A DNA stretch of 64,000 nt from Desulfobacterales bacterium (GTDB lineage: Bacteria > Desulfobacterota > Desulfobacteria > Desulfobacterales > JAFDDL01). The stretch covers positions 124,001 to 188,000 of the forward strand of contig JAVEYW010000003.1 in NCBI GenBank assembly GCA_034003325.1, written 5' to 3'. The translations under genes were made by a program, and so were the position numbers. The notes under the pieces were generated by a model. It was not told where the DNA came from, did not search any database, and saw only the letters and a program-made list of their open reading frames with translations. Each line of letters starts with the position of its first letter. The stretch's first letter is position 1. Below are positions 37,997-47,250 of this stretch, in pieces.

Positions 37997-39343
37997 TCAT
38001 TTTAAGTAATTTAATTCTTGAGGCAAAGGGATCCCTTTGCCCATCGTGTCTTCACCATAATTGACCTCCGACAACACTTCAATATCCCGTAACGCACGAA
38101 TATCGCCTTGAAAAACGACATGGATAATATTTTCTTTTTGAATTTTTCCGCCGGCCCATTGAATATCCAACACGCTGCTGGCATCAAACCGGTCCTTATC
38201 AATGCACAGCTCCACATGGCCACCGTAATGCTGAACAATTTTAGCGACCAGAAGGCTCGGTCGGCTATGAAAACCCAATTTTTGGGGAATGCCGACGGTT
38301 ATGCTGCCTTTTTCAATATTTTCATTTAAAATTTCCCGCGCCAATTCTTTACCGGTCGTGAGAAAATGACAAACATAATAGAGTCCGTAATTGATGGTTC
38401 GATCTAAAAGTCTTTGAGAATCAATGAGTTCCGACAGCCTGTCGCTGACCTGTTTGTAAATGTTTTTATATCCGGCATCATGAAGATGCCGTTCATAAAA
38501 ATGAAGCAGCCTGCCAATTACCTGCAACAGGTGAAAAACAACGGAAAAATGTCCGCGAAGCTGCTTCATTTTTCGATTCCCGAACAGGTATCCGCCATGA
38601 ATGACATAGGTATCGAACTGGGATTGCAGATTGTGAACCATCATTTCAAAACTGCGCATTTTGACTTCGTTTACCTTGTCGGGAATAATGCTCATGATTT
38701 CCTGAATATCATAAGGATCATAAAACCCGAGCTGATCGAAACTGCGCGCAATATTTAAAAATTCACTGGCGATATAAACAATATTTTCTTTTTGACTTTC
38801 CTTATCCAGATCATCAATGTCATAAGGGAGCATCTCACTGGTCGTAACCCCCGGAAAATCATCGGCCTTATAGTCATCCGTCGGCAACTGAATATTAAGA
38901 CGCTTGGCCTCGTTCAATATCACCGGCGCCATCTTCATCAATGTATTGGTTAAAAAATCAAGCGTTTCAGCGCCTTCTCGTTCAAATTCGTCCGTATCCG
39001 AAAGAAAATAAAAATCCAGACGGTTGGAGATGTGTTTCTGTGAATAGCCGGCAGCCCCCAGATGGCGAACAGCCGCACATAATTCACGGTAAAAAAACCA
39101 ATCCTTGCTGTTTTTAGCCCCGTGAAAATCCAGAAAGTCTTCCAGAAGTTGAGAGGAAGAAATCAATGTGGAATAAAGTTTTTTAGTGAAAAAATGCTGG
39201 GGGGTGGTAAATGCGGCAATATAACGGCAACATTTCAAATAATCATGAGAAAATATTCTGACCTTTTCGGAGAAAGAAATGCCGCATGATTCATTTTCGG
39301 CGGCGTTAGCGCCCGATGATGCAATGGTTTCCAAAACGTTCAT
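37997..39343 (-). CDS. Large helical protein ending in an HPr-like domain
   Basis: 448 residues. The first 340 residues are mainly helical, with no family I recognise. Residues about 347-430 resemble HPr: GIPQKLGFHSRPSLLVAKIV has His359 in the place of the phosphorylated His15, and DASSVLDIQWAGG matches the region around Ser46. No PTS enzyme I or permease is nearby. It may sense phosphoenolpyruvate or energy state, or be a non-phosphorylatable scaffold. ATG 39343 is taken over GTG 39358 because the GGAAA ribosome-like stretch is better placed. It lies between rnpB and ispD on the same strand. Confidence 0.7.
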   Translation of the reverse strand: MNVLETIASSGANAAENESCGISFSEKVRIFSHDYLKCCRYIAAFTTPQHFFTKKLYSTLISSSQLLEDFLDFHGAKNSKDWFFYRELCAAVRHLGAAGYSQKHISNRLDFYFLSDTDEFEREGAETLDFLTNTLMKMAPVILNEAKRLNIQLPTDDYKADDFPGVTTSEMLPYDIDDLDKESQKENIVYIASEFLNIARSFDQLGFYDPYDIQEIMSIIPDKVNEVKMRSFEMMVHNLQSQFDTYVIHGGYLFGNRKMKQLRGHFSVVFHLLQVIGRLLHFYERHLHDAGYKNIYKQVSDRLSELIDSQRLLDRTINYGLYYVCHFLTTGKELAREILNENIEKGSITVGIPQKLGFHSRPSLLVAKIVQHYGGHVELCIDKDRFDASSVLDIQWAGGKIQKENIIHVVFQGDIRALRDIEVLSEVNYGEDTMGKGIPLPQELNYLK

Positions 39344-39395
39344 ATATCGTATTTCCACGCGTTAATAGCGACGACGTTGTAAAAAGCGGAAAAAA

Positions 39396-39782
<387 letters not shown>

Positions 39783-40496
39783 TTATGTTTCCTCTGATAC
39801 AGAATATATAATTCTATGACAATGCGGACAGAACTGCAAGCTATCTTGCCGTTGAAGCTCATTATACATCTGTGGGGGAATGGTCAGGTGACAGCCCTTA
39901 CAAACCGCTTTTGTTACCGGCACCACAACAAATGCCCCCACGCGCAACTTGACCCGGTTATAGGTCTCAAGCATTTTTGGGTCAACCAATAGATACTGGT
40001 CATCTTTTTTCTGTTTTATTATAGAAAGTTGTTGCTTTAATTCATCCGCCTCTTTTTGGATAATCGCTTTCTGGTCCGTCACCTTTTTTTCCAGTACCAG
40101 CATCTTCTCATTTAATTGCTTCAGATCCTTCTGTCCACTTTCGATACGATCCAACACGGCAAGCATTTCGTCTTCGATCAGGGAGTTTTTGTCTTGCATG
40201 TCCTGAATTTCCTTCAGGATAGATTGATATTCTTTGTTTGTTTTCACGGCATCCATCTTTTCCCTGCTTTTCTTGATTCGGGAAAGGTTGGTTTCCACCT
40301 CGATTTCCTTAGCGCGATACTCTTTTTTGAGAGCGGCAAGACTGTCGGATTTTTCGGATATTCTTTGTTTTAAATCCAAAAAAACGACATCCAACGCTTC
40401 GATTCTTTCCGGAATTTTTTCAAGTGCAGCACCAAGGCGGGCCAAATCAGTTTCCAGCGTTTGGAACGCAATCAGAACATCAAGTTTATTTTTCAT
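39783..40496 (-). CDS. Coiled-coil protein with C4 zinc ribbon
   Basis: 237 residues. A long coiled coil (about residues 5-175) precedes a C-terminal zinc ribbon with cysteines in CKGCHLTIPPQ and CPHCHRIIY. The family (DUF164/zf-RING_7-like) occurs widely in bacteria; its function is not settled, though nucleic-acid or ribosome-associated roles have been proposed. It lies 74 bases after the Nif3-family gene and its stop codon touches the 5' end of rnpB, an arrangement I recall from other deltaproteobacteria. Confidence 0.87.
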   Translation of the reverse strand: MKNKLDVLIAFQTLETDLARLGAALEKIPERIEALDVVFLDLKQRISEKSDSLAALKKEYRAKEIEVETNLSRIKKSREKMDAVKTNKEYQSILKEIQDMQDKNSLIEDEMLAVLDRIESGQKDLKQLNEKMLVLEKKVTDQKAIIQKEADELKQQLSIIKQKKDDQYLLVDPKMLETYNRVKLRVGAFVVVPVTKAVCKGCHLTIPPQMYNELQRQDSLQFCPHCHRIIYSVSEET

Positions 40497-40570
40497 GGCA
40501 CCCTGTAAATTCGTAGTTTGTTTTCAGGCCGAGCGGTTCCTTCTCGGCGCATTTTTGTTTTTTTATATGA

Positions 40571-41404
40571 TTACAAAATGACAAACGGATTGTTCTCAAC
40601 ATGACTCGCTTGAACTATAACGGAATCTCCCCGGGCATTGAACACTTCCGTCAGTCTTGCCGCAAGCGCATCCACCATAAGGTGTTCAGAGGCAAAATGG
40701 CCGATATCGATAAGTCCCAAACGGTTCATTTCGGCTTCCCGTGCATCATGATATCGCAGATCACCACTAACATACACCTCGGCCCCGGAAGCATAAACAG
40801 AACTCAAAAGGCCTGCTCCGCTGCCGGTACAAACCGCTATTGTATAAACCGCCATTTCCGGGTTGCCGACCATGGCCACATGATCGAGGGATAGGCTTTT
40901 TTTAATCGTTAACGCCAACGTTTTCAGATTGGTGGGCTGAGGCAGAGTTCCGATTCGCCCTAACCCCTGGAGAACCGGCAAGGAATTTTTTTTAGGGCTT
41001 TCCCCAGGCCTTTCAGCAGACAGCAAGACGGCAATATTCGTTAAGCCGATGCGTTGCGCCAGGATATCATTTAATCCATCCGCGGTGCTGTCCAGGTTGG
41101 TGTGAGCGGCATAAACAGCCAGTCGATTTTTCAACGCATCGTCAATCATCGCACCAACGGGGCTATCAAGATCAATGCTTTTGATGGGGCTAAATAACAA
41201 GGGGTGGTGTGTAATCAGTAAATTCGCTTGTTGATGGATTGCATCACGAAACACTTCCGGGCATGGATCAAGGGCTGTCACCACTTTTTGAACGGGCCAA
41301 TTTCGTTTTCCGATTTGAAGGCCGACATTATCCCATTTTTCAGCCAATTCGGGGGGCGCAATTGCCTCCATGATGGATATGATATCCTGTACGAATAGGG
41401 TCAT
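40571..41404 (-). CDS. Nif3-family dinuclear metal-centre protein
   Basis: 277 residues, the short form of the family (YbgI/YqfO). THHPLLFSPIKSID carries the metal-binding histidines, AHTNLDS a further His/Asp site, and a C-terminal GHFASEHLMVD supplies the last His/Glu. The family forms hexameric rings with a two-metal site; YqfO-type members have been linked to GTP cyclohydrolase-like activity, but the biological role is unclear. It is first in a unit with the zinc-ribbon gene and rnpB. The start MTLFVQDIISIMEAI fits the family. Confidence 0.9.
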   Translation of the reverse strand: MTLFVQDIISIMEAIAPPELAEKWDNVGLQIGKRNWPVQKVVTALDPCPEVFRDAIHQQANLLITHHPLLFSPIKSIDLDSPVGAMIDDALKNRLAVYAAHTNLDSTADGLNDILAQRIGLTNIAVLLSAERPGESPKKNSLPVLQGLGRIGTLPQPTNLKTLALTIKKSLSLDHVAMVGNPEMAVYTIAVCTGSGAGLLSSVYASGAEVYVSGDLRYHDAREAEMNRLGLIDIGHFASEHLMVDALAARLTEVFNARGDSVIVQASHVENNPFVIL

Positions 41405-41506
41405 AATCGAATCATCGATCTCTATAATAGATCGTTAACAATTTACTTACCTGAAGCCGATAGCCGGGTTTAGTGAAACTCATCTGTTGATTTATAATTT
41501 TAAAAC

Positions 41507-41537
41507 AAAAAAAAGGCGTGGTTTTTACGACCACGCC
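41507..41537 (-). terminator. Intrinsic terminator after the CAU tRNA
   Basis: On the minus strand GGCGTGG pairs with CCACGCC across a nine-base loop and runs into eight consecutive T. It lies 74 bases beyond the 3' end of the tRNA. Confidence 0.85.
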
Positions 41538-41610
41538 CACCCGTTCATCGCGCTCATTATGGTTTCGCGCCATATGTGTTTGCCCTTCATCATCGTATTG
41601 TAGCAAAACA

Positions 41611-41683
41611 TGGGCCCACCTGGATTCGAACCAGGGACCGACCGGTTATGAGCCGGTGGCTCTACCAGCTGAGCTATGGGCCC
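41611..41683 (-). tRNA. tRNA with anticodon CAU, probably tRNA-Ile2 (CCA not encoded)
   Basis: Acceptor GGGCCCA pairs with TGGGCCC, discriminator A; D-arm AGCTCAGCTGGTAGAGC; T-arm CCTGGTTCGAATCCAGG. The anticodon loop CTCATAA gives CAU. The C4-G69 and C5-G68 pairs of the acceptor stem are features used by TilS to recognise isoleucine tRNA before lysidine modification in E. coli, and the anticodon arm (GGCTCATAACC) resembles known tRNA-Ile2. Elongator methionine remains possible. The 3' CCA is absent, unlike tRNA-Leu here. Confidence 0.95.
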
Positions 41684-41706
41684 ACAGCGCTGTAATGAAA
41701 GTGCTT

Positions 41707-41734
41707 ATCTAACTTTAGAATACTGTTTTGTCAA
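41707..41734 (-). promoter_or_regulatory. Promoter candidate for the CAU tRNA
   Basis: On the minus strand TTGACA and TTAGAT lie 16 bases apart, ending 23 bases before the tRNA and beyond the rpoD stop, so the tRNA can be transcribed alone. Confidence 0.5.
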
Positions 41735-41760
41735 GTGTCGGTCCACATTTTGAATCGGAT

Positions 41761-43524
41761 TTAATTTTCAATAAAACTTTTCAGCTTTCGGCTTCGGGTC
41801 GGATGCCTGAGTTTCCGGAGCGCTTTGGCTTCTATTTGTCGAATACGCTCACGAGTCACCGCAAAGTCCTGGCCGACCTCTTCGAGCGTGTGGTCTGCTT
41901 TCTCGCCGATCCCGAATCGCATTCTCAACACTTTTTCCTCACGCGGTGTCAAGGTGGCAAGTACCTTTCGGGTTTGCTCTGCCAGATTCATGCTGACAGC
42001 GGCGTCTGAAGGCAGCATGAATTTTTTATCTTCAATAAAGTCACCAAGATGGCTGTCTTCCTCTTCACCGATGGGGGTTTCCAAGGATATGGGTTCCCGG
42101 GCTATTTTTAATACTTTTCGAACCTTATCCAATGGGATTTCCATTTTTTCAGCAATTTCTTCAGGCGACGGCTCGCGGCCAAGTTCCTGAACCAAATATC
42201 GGGAGGTTCTGATCAGCTTGTTGATGGTTTCTATCATGTGCACCGGAATACGGATCGTACGGGCCTGATCCGCAATGGCGCGTGTAATCGCCTGGCGAAT
42301 CCACCAGGTGGCATAGGTCGAAAATTTATATCCGCGCCGATACTCAAACTTGTCCACCGCTTTCATCAGGCCGATATTACCCTCTTGAATTAAATCAAGA
42401 AATTGAAGCCCGCGATTGGTATATTTTTTGGCAATGCTCACCACCAGTCTCAAATTTGCTTTTATCAATTCACTCTTGGCGGTTTTGGCACGGATTCTTC
42501 CATCTTCAACGCCGCTCATCACTCGTTTCAGGGCTCGGTTCTTTGCCCGGATTTCATTTTCCTTTACTTCGATTTCAGATAAGGTGTTTTTTATTTTTTC
42601 AAAATGATTGGCGATTTCATCGCTACCCTTTTCACACTGACCAGCGGCCCATGTGATAACATCTTCCCCTGAACCCATCTGAATGCGTATATCGTTTACG
42701 CTCACACCGAGGGCATTGGCGCTTCTGGTAAGCTGGTCTTCCCTTTCATCAAACCAATCGATGTGTTTTTTTATTTTATTTTCAATTCGCTCGATGACAT
42801 TGCTCTCAAGTCGCCAGCCTTTGAGAAGTTCAAAAATCTTTCTGTTCCGGCGCCCCACGCTTCGTCGAACCCGACGCCTCTCATCTTGCGGCATATCGAT
42901 CTCGAAAAGCTTATCTCGCAACTCAATACACTCGACGTTTATTTTTTTAATCTCGTGAATGGTACTGAGAAAATTCTCGATTTGAAGTGCTTCGTCAATG
43001 TAGGCATCACCTTCATCCAAATCCCTGAGAACATGTTTGGGGCGAAGAACCTCTTTTTCAATTTCATCTCCGAGCGTAATGAGAGAGTCGATGCCTATTG
43101 GTGTTTCCAAAAGGGATCTAAGGATTTCCTGCTCTCCGGCCTCGATTTTTTTGGCAATTTCAACCTCCCCTTCCCTGCTGAGAAGGGTCACCATACCCAT
43201 TTCGCGCAAATACATCTTCACGGGATCTGTTACAGTCCCGAAATCGGTATCATCACTGTCTTCTTTCAGGACAGGGGCATTATCGGGCTTTTCAAGCAAT
43301 ATCCCTTTTTCATCGTCCAATATTTCTATATTGAGCTCATCGAACATCATGAGCGTTTCATCTATCTGGTCCGATGAGAGCATCTCGTCCGGCAGGACAG
43401 CGTTAATTTCATCATATGTTAAATGCCCTTGTTTTTTTCCACGAGTGATAAGTTCCGTCAGCACCTTTGGGTCCACTTTTTTATCGTTCGTTTCATCTTG
43501 GGCGGTCTTCTTCGTCATAGACAC
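41761..43524 (-). CDS. rpoD: Primary sigma factor RpoD (sigma70)
   Basis: 587 residues. Housekeeping sigma factor that directs RNA polymerase to promoters. Region 1.1 is at the N-terminus, a long non-conserved insertion follows region 1.2, then region 2 ([35 protein letters not shown]), region 3 and region 4 with the helix-turn-helix [20 protein letters not shown]. Sigma70-like hexamers seen elsewhere in this window fit this factor. It lies 97 bases downstream of dnaG, the classical dnaG-rpoD order. Confidence 0.97.
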   Translation of the reverse strand: MSMTKKTAQDETNDKKVDPKVLTELITRGKKQGHLTYDEINAVLPDEMLSSDQIDETLMMFDELNIEILDDEKGILLEKPDNAPVLKEDSDDTDFGTVTDPVKMYLREMGMVTLLSREGEVEIAKKIEAGEQEILRSLLETPIGIDSLITLGDEIEKEVLRPKHVLRDLDEGDAYIDEALQIENFLSTIHEIKKINVECIELRDKLFEIDMPQDERRRVRRSVGRRNRKIFELLKGWRLESNVIERIENKIKKHIDWFDEREDQLTRSANALGVSVNDIRIQMGSGEDVITWAAGQCEKGSDEIANHFEKIKNTLSEIEVKENEIRAKNRALKRVMSGVEDGRIRAKTAKSELIKANLRLVVSIAKKYTNRGLQFLDLIQEGNIGLMKAVDKFEYRRGYKFSTYATWWIRQAITRAIADQARTIRIPVHMIETINKLIRTSRYLVQELGREPSPEEIAEKMEIPLDKVRKVLKIAREPISLETPIGEEEDSHLGDFIEDKKFMLPSDAAVSMNLAEQTRKVLATLTPREEKVLRMRFGIGEKADHTLEEVGQDFAVTRERIRQIEAKALRKLRHPTRSRKLKSFIEN

Positions 43525-43621
43525 TCGCCTCCTGTTGGCTCAGGTGGTTTCAGTTTGGTATTTATTCCGGCACAATGCCGAAAAAAGGCATTGCGCCGGC
43601 AAGAACCCATCATATTAAAAA

Positions 43622-45439
43622 TTAATGTGTTCGACCATTCAAGGGTTGTTTTCCCTCGAGCAATTGCCGTTGTAATTGCGTCACCAACTCATAATCTCCC
43701 GCGCTTTCAGCAGATCGGATTCTTTGTATCAGGTTTTTATCGTATCTGCCGCAGCTTGTTTCAAACTGGTCCATCAGTTTTTGGCAACCGACATCATCCC
43801 ACGGGGCATTGCCGATCGCCAAAGATGCAGCGGCATTTCTATGCGCGTCATCGCCAATAGCCGATATGATATCGGCTACGTTTTTATCTTCACCACTGGA
43901 TGTTATTTGATCCAGTATGATTTCACCGAGATGCCTTAATTGAGTATTTTCAAATAAATCAAGCAATTTTCTTTTCCGAATTTCTGCGATAATGTCGGGA
44001 AACTGCAACATCATCGCAATGATGTTGCGTTCTATCCGGTTACGACCCGATATATTCAATCCGCCTGCATCCGTGTTAATGGCCCTTTTGCTATCGACCG
44101 GCGATGCGTTTTGCGTTCTCCTGCCCGTATGTTCAGTGATAGCGGCGGTTATCTTTTCCCTGACGGCCGTCTCATCCACACCAAGCCGTTCCGCCAAATC
44201 ACGAATATGGAGCGATCGGGTCAACCCATCTTCAATGGCCGCAAGCGCATCTTTCAAGTTGGAGACAATACGCACCTTCCCCTCGGTTGAAAGCCCATGC
44301 CGTTTAATGGCGGATTCGATTAAAAACGGGATAATCGAAAGAGAATGGGACGCTTTTTCAAGAAAGGCGCCTCGTCCCTTTTCCATTATAAAAGAATCCG
44401 GATCATGCCCCGTCGGCAAGACAATAATCCTGGCATCAACAAATCCTTTCGAGAAAACCTCAACGCTCCTTTCAGCGGCTTTAATTCCCGCATCATCGGA
44501 ATCAAATACCAGGATAATATGACCGGTACTCCCAATAAATCCTTTCAGAATCTGAATATGCTCGGGCGTCAAGGCGGTGCCTAACGTGGCAACGGAATTT
44601 TGAATGCCGTTTTGATGAAGCGCCAGCAAATCAAAATACCCTTCAACCACAAACACACATTCCCGCGCGCGACTCTCTGATCTAGCGGCCTGCATTCCGT
44701 ATAAGGAGCGACGTTTGTTATAAACCGGGGTTTCAGGAGAGTTCAGATATTTGGGCAGCGCCTTGTCCATCACTCTTCCCCCGAATCCGATGACACGGTT
44801 TTCCATGTCAAAAATCGGGAAAATTATCCGGTTTCTAAAATTATCGTAATAGCGACCCTGCTGTTGTTTGGCGCGCAACAATCCGGATTTTTCTCCCAAT
44901 TGAAGCGGCACGGTTTTTGATTTTAAAAAACGTGCAAGATGGTCCCATCCCTCCGGGGCAAAACCGATTTTATATTGATTAATTGTCTGTTCGTTAATCC
45001 CTCTTTTTGTCAAATACACCCTTGCTGATGACCCGATGGCTGTTTTTAGATTCGTATTAAAAAACGCCATCGCCATTGCGTTCACGGTCAATAGTTTTTC
45101 GCGTTCGTTTAACCGTTGCTTTTGGGTCGGTGATAATTGAGCCGAAGGCAATTCAATGCCGCACCGTCTGGCAAGCTTACTCAGTGCTTCAGGGAATGTC
45201 AGCCCTTCCTTCTTCATTAAAAAATTAAAAACGTTGCCGCCTGCGCCACAGCCGAAGCAATAAAATATCTGTTTTGCCGGGCTTACGGTAAAAGACGGGG
45301 TTTTCTCCGTGTGAAAAGGGCACAGCCCTTGGAAATCTTTCCCGGTTTTCCTTAAAATAACCGTTTCCGATACGATTTCAACAATATCAGCCGCGTTCTT
45401 GATTTCAGAGATTTTATCCTCAGGGATTGCAACGGTCAA
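43622..45439 (-). CDS. dnaG: DNA primase
   Basis: 605 residues from the chosen start. The N-terminal CHC2 zinc-binding domain (CPFHTEKTPSF, FYCFGCGAGG) recognises template DNA; the TOPRIM catalytic core has VVEGYFDLLAL and FDSDDAG; the C-terminal domain should bind DnaB helicase. It makes RNA primers at the replication fork. The start is uncertain: TTG 45439 has a G-rich ribosome-like stretch nine bases upstream, while GTG 45448 would touch it. It is followed by rpoD. A sigma70-like promoter lies at 45588-45616. Confidence 0.95.
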   Translation of the reverse strand: MTVAIPEDKISEIKNAADIVEIVSETVILRKTGKDFQGLCPFHTEKTPSFTVSPAKQIFYCFGCGAGGNVFNFLMKKEGLTFPEALSKLARRCGIELPSAQLSPTQKQRLNEREKLLTVNAMAMAFFNTNLKTAIGSSARVYLTKRGINEQTINQYKIGFAPEGWDHLARFLKSKTVPLQLGEKSGLLRAKQQQGRYYDNFRNRIIFPIFDMENRVIGFGGRVMDKALPKYLNSPETPVYNKRRSLYGMQAARSESRARECVFVVEGYFDLLALHQNGIQNSVATLGTALTPEHIQILKGFIGSTGHIILVFDSDDAGIKAAERSVEVFSKGFVDARIIVLPTGHDPDSFIMEKGRGAFLEKASHSLSIIPFLIESAIKRHGLSTEGKVRIVSNLKDALAAIEDGLTRSLHIRDLAERLGVDETAVREKITAAITEHTGRRTQNASPVDSKRAINTDAGGLNISGRNRIERNIIAMMLQFPDIIAEIRKRKLLDLFENTQLRHLGEIILDQITSSGEDKNVADIISAIGDDAHRNAAASLAIGNAPWDDVGCQKLMDQFETSCGRYDKNLIQRIRSAESAGDYELVTQLQRQLLEGKQPLNGRTH

Positions 45440-45587
45440 TAACAGCACCCCCCAATGTCAGGGAAAAGATTTTTTGACGATTAAGGAAGGACGTGTGAAT
45501 GGCACCCGATATTGAATTGCTGATCACGTGCCACAAATGCTTTCTTTTAAACGGTATCCATAGTGAGCAAAATAAATGAAAACCGGT

Positions 45588-45616
45588 ATAGTAGCTCGTT
45601 ATTTTTTGGCCATCAA
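45588..45616 (-). promoter_or_regulatory. Promoter candidate for dnaG-rpoD
   Basis: On the minus strand TTGATG and TACTAT are separated by 17 bases; the predicted transcript starts about 140 bases before dnaG. Confidence 0.45.
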
Positions 45617-45697
45617 CGGACAGCAACACCGCATTTCATTTTTTGTCAAACTGTTAACATAATCTTTCAGGTGGTGACTGTCAATATCGTTATTAAT

Positions 45698-46399
45698 TCA
45701 TTTTTCATTTTCATTCTGAATAGGGATCGTTTCAAGTACCCGCTCAATGGCCTCAAGCGCCAAATCTTCGGCGGACACCCATCTGGCTTTTCTTTTAATA
45801 AAAGCCCCCAGGCTGAATAAATTTTCGGATAAGGCCCGCTGCGTATCCTCAAACCGTCGACTCCATCGAATACTACCGGTTTTCGTTTCAATCAGGTCCA
45901 AGCCAAACCCTATGGATGCCGGAGATTCAGCGGCGTAGTCGCTGCCAATGCGCTCCTGAAAACGATATACGCTTCCCGTGAGAATCGCATCCGCATCCAG
46001 CTCCGCACCGATGGTCATCATAATTTCTTTTTCCGAAACTCCGTCCGGCTTCAACAGCAGAATGCGGGACCGCAGATCCCGGTAATGCTCTTCGGAAATA
46101 ACGGTGATGGGCTTTTTTTTCGACAAGGCTGTTCTAAGGTTTTCAGTCAGAAATGCCGGCGCTGAGGCCATGACCGGTCCGGTTACATAACTTGCGCCGC
46201 AAATTCTGCATGTTCCAACCTCACCCTCGCCATATATATCAACGGCATTGCTGATCGGCAGCAACAGTATTTTGCGATAATGGGACTGTTCTATATTTTG
46301 ATCCATGTTTTCGTTTTGTTCTGCATAGCCGGAACCTATCAATAGGGCCATCATGCCGATCACCGCGAGTGCCATCGCACGGCTAAAAACAGTTCCCAT
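45698..46399 (-). CDS. Exported protein, CsgG/TolB-like fold suspected
   Basis: 233 residues. A signal peptide (FSRAMALAVIGMMALLIGSGYA) is followed by an alpha/beta domain: KILLLPISNAVD at the start, LTENLRTALSK, then LDADAILTGSVYRF and GFGLDLIETKTGSIRWSRRF. This pattern is that of CsgG/GNA1162/LpoB-like periplasmic proteins. A CRIC motif lies near residue 50. No lipobox is visible. ATG 46399 is preferred because GGGGA lies just upstream; the longer open frame overlaps hisB and is rejected. It follows hisB by 22 bases. Function unknown. Confidence 0.65.
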   Translation of the reverse strand: MGTVFSRAMALAVIGMMALLIGSGYAEQNENMDQNIEQSHYRKILLLPISNAVDIYGEGEVGTCRICGASYVTGPVMASAPAFLTENLRTALSKKKPITVISEEHYRDLRSRILLLKPDGVSEKEIMMTIGAELDADAILTGSVYRFQERIGSDYAAESPASIGFGLDLIETKTGSIRWSRRFEDTQRALSENLFSLGAFIKRKARWVSAEDLALEAIERVLETIPIQNENEK

Positions 46400-46421
46400 T
46401 ATTCCCCGCATCGTATCTGGT

Positions 46422-47015
46422 TTAAAGGCGACCTTTGGATGACCGAACGCCGCTAATGCGTGCATCCATCGAGACAGCCTGGTCCATCGCTCTGCCCAAT
46501 GATTTAAAAACAGCCTCCAGAATGTGGTGTTCATTTTCACCATAGGCAACATTCACATGCAAGGTGATTCCACCCCTAACGGCAAAGGCTCTCAGAAACT
46601 CCTTGGCGAGGCAGGAAAAACTCACCCCGTTTTTTAGCAGTTCCTCGGGGACGTCGTAAACGAGAAACGGCCGGTTGGATAAGTCCAATGTAACAACCGC
46701 CAAGGCTTCATCCATTGGCGTTGCCTGGTGGCCATACCGGCAAATTCCCTTTCGATCCGACAAGGCAATGGAAAAGGCATCGCCCAGTGCCAGACCCAAA
46801 TCCTCCACTGTATGGTGGAAATCAACCTCCAAGTCTCCCTTTGCGTATACGCAAAGGTCAAAAAAGCCATGGTGGCTGAAAAGCGTTAACATGTGATCGA
46901 AAAAAGGAATTCCGGTGGCGATATCATTTGTTTTTCCCTGACCGTCCAGATTCAGCTCAATTCGAATGTCGGTTTCCGTTGTTTTTCTTTCGACACGCGC
47001 CGTACGATCTTTCAT
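46422..47015 (-). CDS. hisB: Imidazoleglycerol-phosphate dehydratase
   Basis: 197 residues, monofunctional HisB, sixth step of histidine synthesis. Metal-binding His clusters are seen in FDHMLTLFSHHG, FHHTVEDLG, GENEHHILEAVFK, and the DEALAVV and DLSNRPFLVYD stretches are typical. ATG 47015 is preferred, with GAGG eight bases upstream; the longer start would add 15 atypical residues. No other his genes are in the window. It precedes the exported protein gene, 22 bases away. Confidence 0.96.
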   Translation of the reverse strand: MKDRTARVERKTTETDIRIELNLDGQGKTNDIATGIPFFDHMLTLFSHHGFFDLCVYAKGDLEVDFHHTVEDLGLALGDAFSIALSDRKGICRYGHQATPMDEALAVVTLDLSNRPFLVYDVPEELLKNGVSFSCLAKEFLRAFAVRGGITLHVNVAYGENEHHILEAVFKSLGRAMDQAVSMDARISGVRSSKGRL

Positions 47016-47250
47016 AGCATTATCCTCACACATTCCGGGCCATCCATCGAAAACATACACGCAAAAACGGACAGCACACTAAGGGGCAATGGTACTGTCC
47101 GGCACATAGACGCACGCAATCGGTTTCAAGAAGACAACCTATTGATATAATGGATTATAAAATATTTACCGGTTTTTAACGTTATATTTTCTGTTCCAAA
47201 AAAGCAAGCAATGATTATTCAACACGTTAAGTGTACCCACCGTGATTTTT

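Noticed and set aside
42763-43618. Frames of about 200 codons on the plus strand
   Set aside because: Antisense to rpoD, low-complexity composition.
45698-46552. Longer version of the exported protein, starting at 46552
   Set aside because: Its first 50 residues are an out-of-frame reading of hisB; the ATG at 46399 has a ribosome site and begins a signal peptide.
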